NCBI GenBank assembly: GCA_018697195.1
Contig: CM031870.1
Location: forward strand, 4,205,700 to 4,269,699
Reading direction: 5' to 3'
Source of the DNA: Certhia americana
Lineage: Eukaryota; Chordata; Aves; Passeriformes; Certhiidae
Length of the DNA: 64,000 nt
How positions within the stretch are numbered: the stretch's first letter is position 1; each line of letters begins with the position of its first letter. The position numbers and the translations under genes are program-made. Below, one piece after another: positions 1 to 11,305 of the stretch. The notes under the pieces were generated by a model. It searched no databases, was not told where the DNA came from, and saw nothing but the letters and a program-made list of their open reading frames with translations.

Positions 1-517
1 CGTAGATGCAGCATGGCTTTCTTTTTATTTACAGAGCATCAGATTGCACATTCCCTAAGAGCTCTGATTCATCCCTCTCAAACCCTAGAACAAATATTCC
101 AAAATCAGTCTACGGCATGGGGACAGGCTTTGTTCAGTGCTTTGAAAGAGAGCAGGTAAAGTCATTACCCTCACTTTGCATAGCAAAAAATGATATGCAT
201 AAAGCTGCATAGAACAACCCTGCAAAGCTCAAAGGAAACAAATGGGCGACTTGCACCATGAATTTCAATGGGACTTTGTGCCGCCAGGATAATAGCCAGG
301 GAGACAGTGAAATATTGCATGGAGAGACAGTGGGCAGTAAAAACATGTTCGACTTGCTAATGCAGTGGAATATCCCTCAATATCACACAGGGTGGGGAGA
401 GATTGCAGAGCAATTGTGTGGGGACATGTGGATCAGCCTGGGAGACAACGGAGCACAACAGGCTCAGGACAGGGATCTTTTAAACACAGGGAATTGCCCT
501 GTGGTTTCTCTCTGCCC

Positions 518-551
<34 letters not shown>

Positions 552-3500
552 CTTGAAGAACTGTTTATCCAGCTTGCCTTGGAGGCAGAATGTGGTTTGC
601 AGGGAGGTCTCCAGCCAATTTTTCACATGGGTTAACTACAGCCCTTGAAGCACCTGACCTGGGACAGAGATCTGTAGCCAAGTTTCTTGTTATTATTCCC
701 AGCAACTGCCTTTACCCTGATCCCTGGCTGCCAAACACTGCCTGCCTGAGGTTCCCCCCTTTCTGTGGTCCCAAGTAGGAGAGACAAAGGAGAGTTTCAG
801 AAGGGGCTGGCCTCAGGGAGCTCCAGCAAGGGCTACAGCATCCCAGCAGCATCCTAGCTCCATGGGGATGGTGTCCCAAAGCATCTCTGCCTTCTGTGAG
901 CTCCCTGCTCCCCCAGCTGTCCTTGTGGGATGCCCTGTGGGCCATGGGCTCAGCAAAGTCTCTAAATATAGACTGAGGAAAATCATCATCCTATTTGACA
1001 CCCGCAGAAAAGGAGGTTTGCACGTAGCTGGATAACTCACACGAGGATGGAGTGGAGTGAATTAGCATCCTTTAAATTAAAGAGCTTTAAACAGCATCTT
1101 CTCTCCAAATTGCCACTATATCCATTTCAATAGTTATAGCAAACACTTTGCAAGTACACCCAGAGGAAGAGGAAGGAGGAGGGAGAAAGCCAAGAAAGAG
1201 AGGATGGGCAATGCTGACGTGGTGGGGAGGGGGCTGGGAGAAACCCATTTGCACCAGGAGCAGCTGTGCTGTTACCAAGGAAAAGATGCTAAAGCCAGGA
1301 ATTCCCTAAGGCACCCTAAACTTCTATAGATTGCTGATGGTGAAAGCAGTAAATGAAAGGACACCTCTGAGTGAGCACTCATGTATTAAGCAGACTTGGG
1401 AGGTTGTCCCCATGCAAAACAGAATGTGCCTTTCAAAGCTGTGTAACTCCACAGCAGATACAACAGGTGATGGGTGCAAAATCTAGACAGGGAAACCTCA
1501 TCAGGACCTTCAGGTTGCTTTTTCAAGATGTCTGTGACAAGGGGAAATGGCAGTTCCATGTCAGACTGCCACCATGGAGGCTGGCTACTGGTTCCTGCGT
1601 GTGGCCACCTGCACTGTTTAAGGGGCCCATTTGTATTTTGGGCCAGAGTGAGAGGGGGAAAAAGGAGAGAATAGCTGAGATGTGTAGGTGAAGCTACAAG
1701 ACAGGACTGGTTATGGCTCAGCTATGGACATTTTAAACTCTTTGGCTCTGAAAAGCAGAAAAAAAAAATTAAGATGGCTGAAAGCAGTGAACAAATTAGA
1801 AATTCAGATGGGAATCCAGCTATTCAATCCACAAAATCTGGGATTAATGACACTATCTCAGCTTCTTCTCCTATTTTAAGGCTGACTGGAGATCCAGGAG
1901 AACATGAGCGTTTTCAGGAAGGGAATGGAAATGGGTTCAGAATGAGTCATGTGGTGCATCTCCTTTCCCCAGGATTCCAGGAGCAGAAACCTTCAAATCC
2001 ATCAGCTTCTAATATCTGGGCCCAGGCAGGCTGAGTGCATCCTTGAAATAAGAGTGTGGGGAGCAATTCCCCTCATTCCACACCAACCCAGCACCAGGAC
2101 TCTGAAGGCAGCGCTCTGATAATGTCCCTTTTATTGACACAACATTCAAAACAGGGCAGCTGGGGCTGCTGACTCAGAGGTCCCCAGGTAAGGAAGGAGC
2201 TGCTTGGAAGGCTCCAAAGCTGTGAGCAGATCCCACTATGGGCCCTGGCCGTGCAGTGACTACAGCCATCCAAAATAACATTTGTCTCCACTGAGACTCA
2301 CAAGCCCCTTGGGAAGGGAAGGACCAGCTATTCAGCAGTGCCGTCAGATCCCAGGGGAATGTTTTGCTCAGAGAATGAGAGTTTGGAGGTTTTCTGCAGC
2401 TTCCCCTCCCAGTCTCAATTTACCTCACCAAATTAAAAGCAGTGTGGGCTGGAAGCAACGTTAAAAGGAAAAAAGACGACAGAAAAATCACACTGAGCGT
2501 ATTGTTCTGGATAAATAAGACACAGGCGTGTTGTGGAAGGTAGCTAAACCCAGCCCACAAATGGTCTTCTCCTGCCAGGAAGATGTGACAAAAATAATTA
2601 CTGGGGCTATACATAATTATTGTGCTGCTTTGAGCAGCTGCCTGCCCTTGGCATAGTTAAGGGAGCCTGATACTGATTAGTGACATTAACCACGAGCCCA
2701 TTAAAGTCCTGACCTGCTGAAGGGGCTGGGAGTCCCCAGTGATGGTGCTGGGTGCCCACCTGAGTGTCCACCCTTGTTGATGCAGGAGCACTCTGTGCCT
2801 GTTGCAGAATTGCTCCCAGTTGCCATTCCCAGCTGCACCAGTGCCTGGAGGTTGGACCCCAGTGCAATCCTGCATCTAGATCTGCACTCAGGAGATGCTA
2901 GTTGTCACTGGCAGGGCCAGGTTGGCACCACAGATGCCAGTGATGGTTTGTGGTACTCACGGGAAGTAGGACAAATGCTGGGAAACACGGAATTGGTTTG
3001 ATGATAAAAAAAGGAAGGGAAAAGGAAATATTTTTTTTCTCCCTTGGGTGAAGAAAGCTTCAAATCCCCCCAGATTTGGTCCAGCTGCCAGAAAGAGACC
3101 TGTTCCATGGGTCACTTGGGGAAACCTCCATGGAATAAATTAAATGTTCTTCATTTAATTCTCTCAAAGGAGGAAATAAGAGTTTTACAACCAGCTGTCA
3201 AATGCTCGGCAGCTAAAATATCAACAAAGTATGACAGATGCAAGACTGAAAAAGCCTCTGAGGTTTCCTTTTATTGACTGGGAAGTCTCTGGTTTCTATC
3301 TTATTATCTTTCAAGCTAAACTTGATATGAGCTGAACAATCAGGAAATTGAATAGCATCATTGGCAAAGACCATCCTCTCCCAAAATAGCTGACAGTGAT
3401 GAATACCTGAGAAGATACATTGCTTCAGCATGGTGGGATCTAACAAAACAATGCTTGATCTTATCCCATACAACCACTTGGCCAGAGGTGATGGAGCACC

Positions 3501-5579
3501 AAACGTCCTGCATCTCCTTTATCTGGGAATAATCTCATGTCTGGGTCACATGGAGCAGGGTTGCAGATTGATAATCGCATACTTGAAGATCACAGGCTAT
3601 GAAAATTATTGCTGTGCTGGCTAGAATAAATTATGCAAAGCAATGCATTATCTGGAAGGCTGCAATGCACAGGCACAGGCACACACGCACACTTCGGTGA
3701 TCTATCGCTCTCCATGCAGATGTTCTGCTGCAAAGACATTTTAATTAATACATTGAAAATACGTTTCCTGCCTTGTCTGAGCCGGAGATGAGCAGGGAAA
3801 TGATGCTGAGTGGGGTAAAGCCCCCACTGTAAAAGAAATAGGAAAGGGAGACGCAGTGATTTAAAACTAGTCAGAACTAAGAGGTGTCTGAACTGGGGCC
3901 CAGTCATGCATTGAGCAGGTGTTGGCAGGAGGGTGAGTTGCAGGAACTGAAGATGCTCTCCTGAAGGCACTACAGGGCTGCAGCTGTAGCACAACTTAAT
4001 CTTTACAATCCTTTTCCTCCTGTTGAGGACATCCCTGCACCCACTGTTCATCCCTGGCGTTCCCACTGCCTTCGTGTGCATCACCAGGGATGACCGAGGT
4101 TAAGGCTCAGTGAGTCACTGTTCAAAGCAGAAACCAAACCAAACGCATGAAAACGTGGCTCTTCCAGAAGGGCCATTGAAATGAAAAGGCACACTCAAGA
4201 CATCAACCACATCAGCAACATTTAGATACAAATCTTTCCAGATAGAGAAATAATCTGAAAAAGCAATTTCCATCCCTCAGTACAAACTGAAAGTGTGGGA
4301 CATCTGCCCTAATTATGAAAAGGGTTTTTGCCTTTCATGCTCTTCTCTTTTTCTATTTTATTTTTACTGACTCTCCGGCCTCACCTCTGAGACTCTCCCA
4401 CACAAACCAGCCAAGATTCTCAGTGGCAGCAATAAAAAAGGGGAAATTTGCCCAGCAGTCCCCATTGCCCACTCCAGGTGGCACGTTCACCAGGACACAA
4501 GTCAGTAAGCACGTTCTGCCCAGCCCACAGCTGATTTGGCCTCAGTGGGGGTGACACGACCACGTAATATGTTCTTCTCCATCATATTCCATCAGAACTC
4601 AAGGACAGCAATCACCAAAATCCTTGTCTGAATCTAATCAGCATGGAGGGCTCCTGCCTCAAGCAGGGAGAGCCCCAAATATACTCCCTGGAGGAAAAAG
4701 ATGTGAAATTAGCCTTGCCAGGCTAGGGAGTGCTTTTAAATTGCAGCAGAAGTGTTTGAGAGATAGCTCTGCTCTCCACAGGAGCTTCTCCCTATCCTTG
4801 GGATTTAAGCCTGTTAATAGTGGAGTATGATGATATTATCTGTTTGTATTGTACGTTTTATCATAAATAGTCCCCAAAGTGATTTGCTATCATTTCCTCT
4901 GAAAGCTGCTGAAACACAGGCCCTGGTGGGAAGCAGCAGCAGCAAAGCAGCCACCACTCTGCTTATAGGGAGAGGAAGGGGGAATTTGGACCAAGAGAAC
5001 CACATCCTTGGTTCCTCAGACCCTCACAAACCAGCAGGGATGTGGGATTTTTGGTCCTACCCAAAAGATTTGTGTACTAGACAGTTTACTCTGTCTATGG
5101 GCTGATAGACAGGTGGGATGACAGAGCAATCTCTGACCTTGGCCAGGCTGGGACACTGCTCCTAGGAAAAGGAGTGTCTCCAGTCTCAAACCCAGTCTAT
5201 TCCTTGCTGCTCCACATTGGACATAAGCTCCCCTCAGGGAACACATCCCGTGTTCACCTCAGCTGCCAGACCTGAGCTACCATCCCTGATCCTCAATCAA
5301 GAACACATGGAAATGCATTTCTCCTGCCCTCCTTTTGGATAGATCTTCAAAGAGCAAAACCTGGGATTATTTCTGCAACCTCTGCTCAAAAACTGTCTGA
5401 CCCACCAATATAAGGGCATGCACAAGGGGAAGGCAGTGTTAGAAGGAAAGGTGGAGAAATGAAAGGTGGAGGAGCAGGGGAGTGGGAAGAGATAAGGAGT
5501 GCAGCTGGAAGTAGAAAAGCGAAGGGAAGATTTATACTCAATGAGCAATGGCCAGGAAGGGTGGGAGAGGGAGAAACTT
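1..5579. other. Intergenic DNA, no gene recognised
   Basis: No reading frame here resembles a known protein, and none shows exon-like conservation with plausible splice borders. The notable structure is a 30-base C run at 520-549. A Maf-recognition-like sequence (TGCTGACTCAG) lies at 2167-2177, and short CA-rich runs occur near 3668-3690. By human synteny this should be the distal part of the PSMG3-ELFN1 interval, but I cannot identify an ELFN1 exon. Confidence 0.6.
520..549. repeat. Poly(C)/poly(G) homopolymer, 30 bp
   Basis: An uninterrupted run of 30 C on the plus strand is flanked by CTCTGCCCA and GGCTTG. The complementary G30 strand could fold into stacked G-quadruplexes. Such runs are prone to polymerase slippage, so the exact length may be an assembly estimate. 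Confidence 0.95.
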
Positions 5580-6305
5580 TGTCATGGGTTACAGTGCAAA
5601 GTGCAACCAAAACTATATGTGTATTCTACCACCACCTGTTGAAATTGGCTGGGGGGGGGGCAATGGGGTAATCTTCTGTCAATGGCCAATTGTCAAAAAC
5701 CCTGCTGGGGCAGTTTTCTTATCTCTTCCACAACCCATTCTCCCTCCAGGGAGAGATCTTCTGCTGATGGGCCATTGAGTCTCACTGATAGAATTCCATC
5801 ATCACATTGGGAAATGCTCCAGCCAGGGAGAGGAGCCAAACATTCCTACCTGGATAAAAATCCGGGAGTTGGAACACCAAGGCAGCCCTTTCCACTGGAT
5901 TCTCAGAGGAAGACCAGGCCCATCTATCACCACTGGACCTTCAGCAAAAGCTCCACTTTTCTACAGGAGCATCACTTTAACAGAGCCACATCTGCCACTG
6001 GGACTGCAGCCACCATGGAATGGGACTGCCACCAACACCCTGACCCACAGGGTGTCAGGTTGTATCCTGACTCTGTCAGTGGGTTGGTTTGGGTTTTTTT
6101 CTCTTTTGTAATACTGCATGTGTTTTTGTTTTATTTTTTTATTTTAGTTCCCCTAATAAGGAACTGTTATTCCTATTCCCATACCTTCGCCTGAGAGCCC
6201 CTTAATTTCAAAGTTATAATAATTCAGAAGGAGGGGATTTATATTCTCCCTTCCAAGGAAGGCTCCTGCCTGCCTTAGCAGACACCTGTCATTCAAACCA
6301 CGACA
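5580..6305 (+). mobile_element. Solo LTR of an avian endogenous retrovirus
   Basis: The 726-bp unit begins TGTC and ends GACA, a short terminal inverted repeat in the TG...CA form of retroviral LTRs. It contains a TATA-like GATAAAAA at 5853-5860 and a poly(A)-signal-like AATAAG at 6154-6159. A T-rich block lies just before the signal, as expected across a U3-R boundary. The flanks AACTT (5575-5579) and GACTT (6306-6310) match at four of five bases, which suggests a slightly decayed 5-bp target duplication. No primer-binding site, gag or pol sequence lies next to it, so it looks like a solo LTR left by recombination. The GAGAGCCCCTTAATTTCAAA-type 3' segment resembles LTRs that are common in songbirds. 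I cannot name the subfamily. Confidence 0.75.
5651..5660. repeat. G10 tract inside the LTR
   Basis: Ten consecutive G bases lie in the 5' part of the LTR. The tract is a likely slippage hotspot and a variable position between copies of this LTR family. Confidence 0.9.
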
Positions 6306-8080
6306 GACTTGCATCCATGCAATCCCTGGTGCTGTGCAGTCCCACAGGATACATGCCATGTCTCTCCCCAAGGACTTCTGTCTCTGCAGAAGTTGCAGAT
6401 GAGACCCCAGCAGCTGAGAATATCCTCCAGGACAAAACTAAATAATCCACCCCACCCGCTGGGGTCCAGAGACCCTGGCTGCAGGATTAACCTGGCTGCC
6501 CTGACCTCTGCCTTTGTGTGGGGATGCCAGGAGGCAGCTGCACTCAAGGTCTGGCAGACCTCAAGTTCCATGCCACTGTCCTCAGCCACCATGCATTTGT
6601 CCCAGCAAGAGATGGTCCCAGAAACCCCTGTGCAAGCACAGGGAAGGCTGTACACCACAGGCCATGGTGCAGCAGTGTCTAGCACAGGCACACAGAGCTC
6701 CAGAAGCATCGTGGGGCATGCAGCTCCGTGCTGGGAATATCAGTGGAAGCACAAAGAGATTTCACTGGCAGCTACGTTGTCGCTTGATTGACACCCGGTA
6801 ATAAAGAGATTCTCCATATAATTACTGTGCACTTGGGATGTAACACCAGGGATTAGTTTAGCCCAGTGACAGCCTTAAATGCTATTAAAGTGTATGTTTA
6901 TATTAATGCCATTAGTTATTTTTGTGTCTTTTCCACAAAAGACTTTTCCTTGAAATGGTTATGCAGTAAACAACAGCTCATGTCTCTTCCAGAGACATCT
7001 CTACCCCTAATTTCTGATGAACTGTTGAAGCAAACAGGAGAGGAAGGATCTGAGCTGAGATTCAACAAGCAACACCTTGACTTGCACTGGTGTCAGGAGC
7101 CTCTCACCTCTCAGCACTACAGGGTAAGTGCAGGAGTCTGAAACAAAATCTCTTCCATACTCAGTGTCCAGCTCTGGCAGCAAGGAATTGCCACATGTGA
7201 CACACTGCCAGTGGCTGAGACCTGACCTCTATTAGCACACCCACAACTGGGCACAGCTGCAGTCATATTCAGGTATCTATTCCAGCCTTGCCACAAAAGA
7301 TTATAATCTAGACTTATAACAAATGAGAGAAGGAGCATTTACTGGTAGGGAACAACAGTAATAAATGATGGTTTTTATTAAGAAATATTACCTGGAAAGT
7401 GTATTTCTTTTTAAGGGCCTCCAACATCCAGCAATATAATAAAAAGGAAAAAGAATATGGGAAGGGGAAAATTAGAAAAATGAAGGTGATCAAATAAAAA
7501 CATATGCCTATACGTGCCTTAAGCCAATAATACCTAGACATCATAGTTGTATATGTGTTCTGCAATGAAAGAAAGGCCACATTTCATAAACTGATACAAA
7601 CTATCCTGGAATCAAAATGAAAATGGGTACAAAAGAGGCTGTGAAATATTATCAGTCAGTAATGGGAACAGAGGTCCTTCCATCACTGTCACCATGAATT
7701 GTGACACCAGCAGATGCACAGAGCCTGGTACAGCTGCTGGTGGTGCCCCTGTGTGCTATGGGGGCCACACACTGCCTGGGAATACTCCTCTTTTATTTGA
7801 CTTACATCCACACTTTGCTGTGGTGCTGAGATGGACACAAAAGGCCCGTCCTGGGGCTGGGTTGCATCTCTGCAGTGTGGTCACCCACCATTAACTACGT
7901 GACTCAGGCATTTTTCCCAAGCTGCTGCTCAGTTCCCAGCTGGTAGCAGAAGTTCTCCTCATCTGCCCTTATGTGAGCGACCTTGCACTGCTGGCACTCT
8001 GGGATTTAATCACTTCTACTCATGTTGAGATCACCCAAGTCTTCTGATATGACATTATGTGCCTCTGTTTTGAGGATATT
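6306..8080. other. Intergenic DNA
   Basis: No gene is recognised. Overlapping open frames on both strands at about 6.29-6.80 kb give unrelated, low-complexity peptides with no domain signature, so I treat them as chance. The rest is unremarkable unique sequence, AT-rich at 7.3-7.6 kb. Confidence 0.6.
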
Positions 8081-8203
8081 TCACAGCGTTGCATCTCTAG
8101 AGCATTTCATTAGCATAATACTAATTTTTATATCAAGGTCATTAATTAAAACATGAAATGATGAAAACATTGGCATTCCCGGAACCTGCCCTTGAGAAAC
8201 TTG
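8081..8203 (-). mobile_element. Ancient CR1/L3-type LINE reverse-transcriptase fragment
   Basis: Translated on the minus strand, this short stretch gives a decayed form of the reverse-transcriptase palm segment of CR1-clade LINEs. A QVSQGQVPG-like block stands where the family has VPQGSVLGP. It is followed by LINDLDIK (family FINDLD) and then a degraded version of the K-FADDTKL catalytic box, in which the two catalytic aspartates of the YADD/FADD motif are not intact. The copy is therefore dead and old. Its spacing matches the family, which argues against chance. The flanks are too decayed to trace the element's ends. Confidence 0.6.
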
Positions 8204-9989
8204 GTCAGCCCTTTGCTTAGTGCTTCCCTGCTCCTCGCTTCTCCCACCTTTTATCCCACTAATTCCAGCCTCCTCTGGTTTAATTAATAGGCCAAGAGAC
8301 AGGTGAGGTAGCCAGGCTGTGAAACTGCTGAGGCAGTCAGTTTTGGGGTAATGATGGAATAAAGGACACAGCGTAGGGAAGAGATGGGTTTGCACCCACA
8401 CAGCTTGCAAAGGTGACCCAACCCTGAAGAGTGCACCTCAGCAGCTTTGTCTCTGAGGGAGGAGGGGACCACACAGGTGCTCTTAGGGACAGACTGTGAC
8501 CCTCTGCAGTCATAGTGAAAGCTTGCTGCTGGTCACTGCCTTCTCAGGAGGTGGAAGCAATGTAGGTCTTTAAAGGTCTGTATCTGAGTTTAGTTAAAAA
8601 ACATCCCAAAACCTTCCTCTTTGCATACATCCTTCTACAGCGATGCCTGCACTCCTTAGCAGGAACCTCAGCCCACTCCTGGAGCACCACAAACCTGTCC
8701 CAGCAGATCTTGCCATGGAAAAGGACAGCCTTACAGCATCCCAGAGGGATGTCACTGTTAGAACTCACTGCATGTGGATCACCAAAGTTACTCTATGTGT
8801 GTGTAAGAAACCAGAAGGCCCGCAGAGAGGACACCAAAGTGCAAGGGACAAGAAAGAGAAGTTCCCCTACGGATGGAGGATGCCACAGTATCCACAAGGA
8901 GCCATTTTGGAGGTCAGCCCATGGGAAGGTCAGTGCTCACATTCTCATGACCCAAAGACTTTTTAACTCTTCTCTCCAGCTGAGTGGCAGGCAAGAAGTA
9001 ACCTCAGTGATTGCATTTCTTTGTATGACCCCATCTAAAACTTTCTGCATCAGATAAACAACTCCCAAGGGTCAATTAACATGTCTTGAGATGATTAGAG
9101 TCTGACACTGATGAAACCCAGCAGTAATTAGCAAATTAAAAAAAAAAACCCAACCCTTTTGATTAGTACTCAGCATAATTCCCTCCAATTATTCAAAGTT
9201 CATGACTACAGGGGGTGGAATATCTCCAGGAATATTTATTTATATCCCTATTTTTTTCCAATCAACTTTGTGAATCTAGTTAATCATCAGCACTTGAACT
9301 TGTTAACTTGGAGAGTTTCAGAGCTGTCACTCTGTCTGATTGCTGGAGACAGCCCGGGGAAGAGTTTGGGGAGCGCAAAGAATCCAAATACCTGTCTCAG
9401 GCAAAGAAAAAAAAAACAGGAAAAAAAAAACCCAAGAAAGAAAAAACTCCAACTGAGTGCAGCAGCAGAGAAAATAAAAATACTGTGTTTTCCCTCTCTT
9501 TGTTTCGAGTCACAGCTTGGTGCTGGCATGTTTTGCATTAGCCTGTCAGACGGTGCTTTGCAAAGGCAATACATTTCCTTCTGCACACGGACAAAATCCT
9601 CTCCGAAGGAATGCTCCTGCCTGCAAAGCCAAAATATCTGGGCAGGAGCAGCACAGACATCCAAGTTTCCCTGAAAATGTGCTCCGTGGTAATGCAGGCA
9701 AAGAATGGCCTTAAGCTATGAAGCTCCCTGTGTGCAGGTGCAGTAAATCAGCTCCCCAGCCAGCCCCCCCTGCTGCGGCTGGGGCAGGGCTGACCTGCCC
9801 ACCATTCACAGGAAGGGCAAGTCACAAAAAAGCTGGAATTGCTCTGGAAGTCACTGTTGCCCGCAGGGAAGCTTTGCTAAAGCATTTCATGCCTGTCTTC
9901 AGATGGTATGAGAACAGTTTTCCTGCCCTAAATCCTCCCACATCCTTTTCCAGCAGGAGGGAAGGGACTGGGAACCATGAAACCGCTCC
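8204..9989. other. Intergenic DNA
   Basis: I see no gene or recognisable repeat. A-rich runs occur at about 9.13-9.15 and 9.40-9.45 kb. The 171-aa plus-strand frame and 125-aa minus-strand frame near 9.2-9.7 kb are driven by these lysine- or phenylalanine-rich low-complexity runs and have no domain signature. Confidence 0.55.
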
Positions 9990-10120
9990 TTCACTGTCAC
10001 TGCCCAAAGGGAGGTCACTGCTCCAGTGACCACTGCTCCTGGCTGAACGTGGGACCAGCATTCCCACACTGCTGGCAGAGGGGGGATGTGTGATCCCATC
10101 CCACAGCCCCATCTGCTCCA
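9990..10120 (+). repeat. Duplicated element, copy 1
   Basis: This stretch of about 130 bp is clearly similar to 11173-11305, in the same orientation and roughly 1.2 kb away. Each copy has a CCCAAAGGGAGGTCACTG block, then a perfect hairpin and a GGGACCAGCAT block. Each ends in a CCATCCCACAG and CCATCTGCTCCA segment. The hairpin here has arms GGTCACTG (10013-10020) and CAGTGACC (10024-10031) around a CTC loop. It could be a short dispersed repeat family or a local segmental duplication. Confidence 0.75.
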
Positions 10121-11172
10121 GAGCTACTGCTGTGTCCTTGCTCTCAGAGATGGCTCCAGACCCATGGATGAAGAGGGAGTTGGAGATGCCCACAATTTGA
10201 AGGATCACAGTGGTCAAACCCCACAAGGCTTTATCAGGAAACTGCTCCAGTGGAGTCAAATAAAAGCTACACTTTGCAGAGAGGACAGGCACTCCTCTCA
10301 TCTCCCTTGCCTCCCACCAGCCACATTGTTTGGGCAGAGACACTGTCCACCCTGGTGGCCTGCAGGGACTGCTCTTGTTGATCTACATGGGCAAGTGCCA
10401 CAGGCACGAGGAAGTGGCCATATGGAAAGCGGGCTTGTCAGGCTCTGAGCTGCAACTCCTCCACCCTCTGCTTCATTAAAAACTTCTTCCCTGCCTGACT
10501 GAGCCCTGAGGGATGGAGAAGTCTAGTCCTAGATAGGAAGACATATACTTAAACCTTTCAAAGCCATTTTTCATTGGACTTTTCTATATTCATCACTGCA
10601 GACTAACAGAGATTTTCTCTCTAGTTTAGATGATTTTTTTTTTAATTTAATCCTATCCAGAGAGAGCCCTCTAGGGAGCTCCTAACCCTGCTTTAATAAC
10701 ATGCTCATTAGCGAGGTTATTCAGGGAGTGGTTTCTATTTGACACTCCAGCATCTTTCCAATTAATGTTGCTTTAAAACAAGCAAACCTTAAAAAAGAGA
10801 GAATATCAAACAGCTCAGAGTCAGCACTGCAGGAAGCCAGCAATTTCCTCTGGATTTTCATCTCCCTCCTCTCCAAAACTTAGTTCTTAGTATTGCAGCC
10901 ATTTGATGAGACGGAAGTAAATTAAAAGACTACAAGGCCATCTCCATAGCTCAGAGATGCCAAACCAGAAGCCACAACACCAAGTGGGACAACAAGGGTG
11001 GTTTTGTTGAGCTGGATTAGATCCAGCGTGATGCATTCTCTGGGCCATGCAAATGCAAGGTTGTCCCAATGCACACAGGCACTCCCATGGGCCAAGGGAC
11101 AGCTGAGTGGCATTCCTGCCATCTCTACAACTGTAAATCCCTCCATCAGCTCAGGAGGTCTTTCCCTGGATC
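10121..11172. other. Spacer between the duplicated elements
   Basis: About 1 kb of unique-looking sequence separates the two copies of the hairpin-bearing element. It includes an AT-rich segment around 10.6-10.8 kb. I see no gene. Confidence 0.6.
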
Positions 11173-11305
11173 CCTCACTTGAGACTCCCAAAGGGAGGTC
11201 ACTGCTCCAGTGACCAGTGCACCTCACTGAACATGGGACCAGCATCCCCACACTGCTGGGATGGTGGTGGGTGTGTCACCCCATCCCACAGCTCCATCTG
11301 CTCCA
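11173..11305 (+). repeat. Duplicated element, copy 2
   Basis: This is the partner of 9990-10120 and differs by scattered substitutions and small indels. The 8-bp-arm hairpin is preserved exactly, with GGTCACTG at 11197-11204 and CAGTGACC at 11208-11215 around the same CTC loop. The differences lie mostly outside the stem. Confidence 0.75.

Noticed and set aside
6293..6801. Opposing 138- and 160-aa frames next to the LTR, as retroviral remnants
   Set aside because: Neither shows a gag, pol or env motif. They lie outside the LTR 3' end with no primer-binding site.
10013..10031. GGTCA...TGACC as an oestrogen-response element
   Set aside because: The half sites are separated by 9 bases instead of 3, so it is not a canonical element. 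It is better described as a hairpin.
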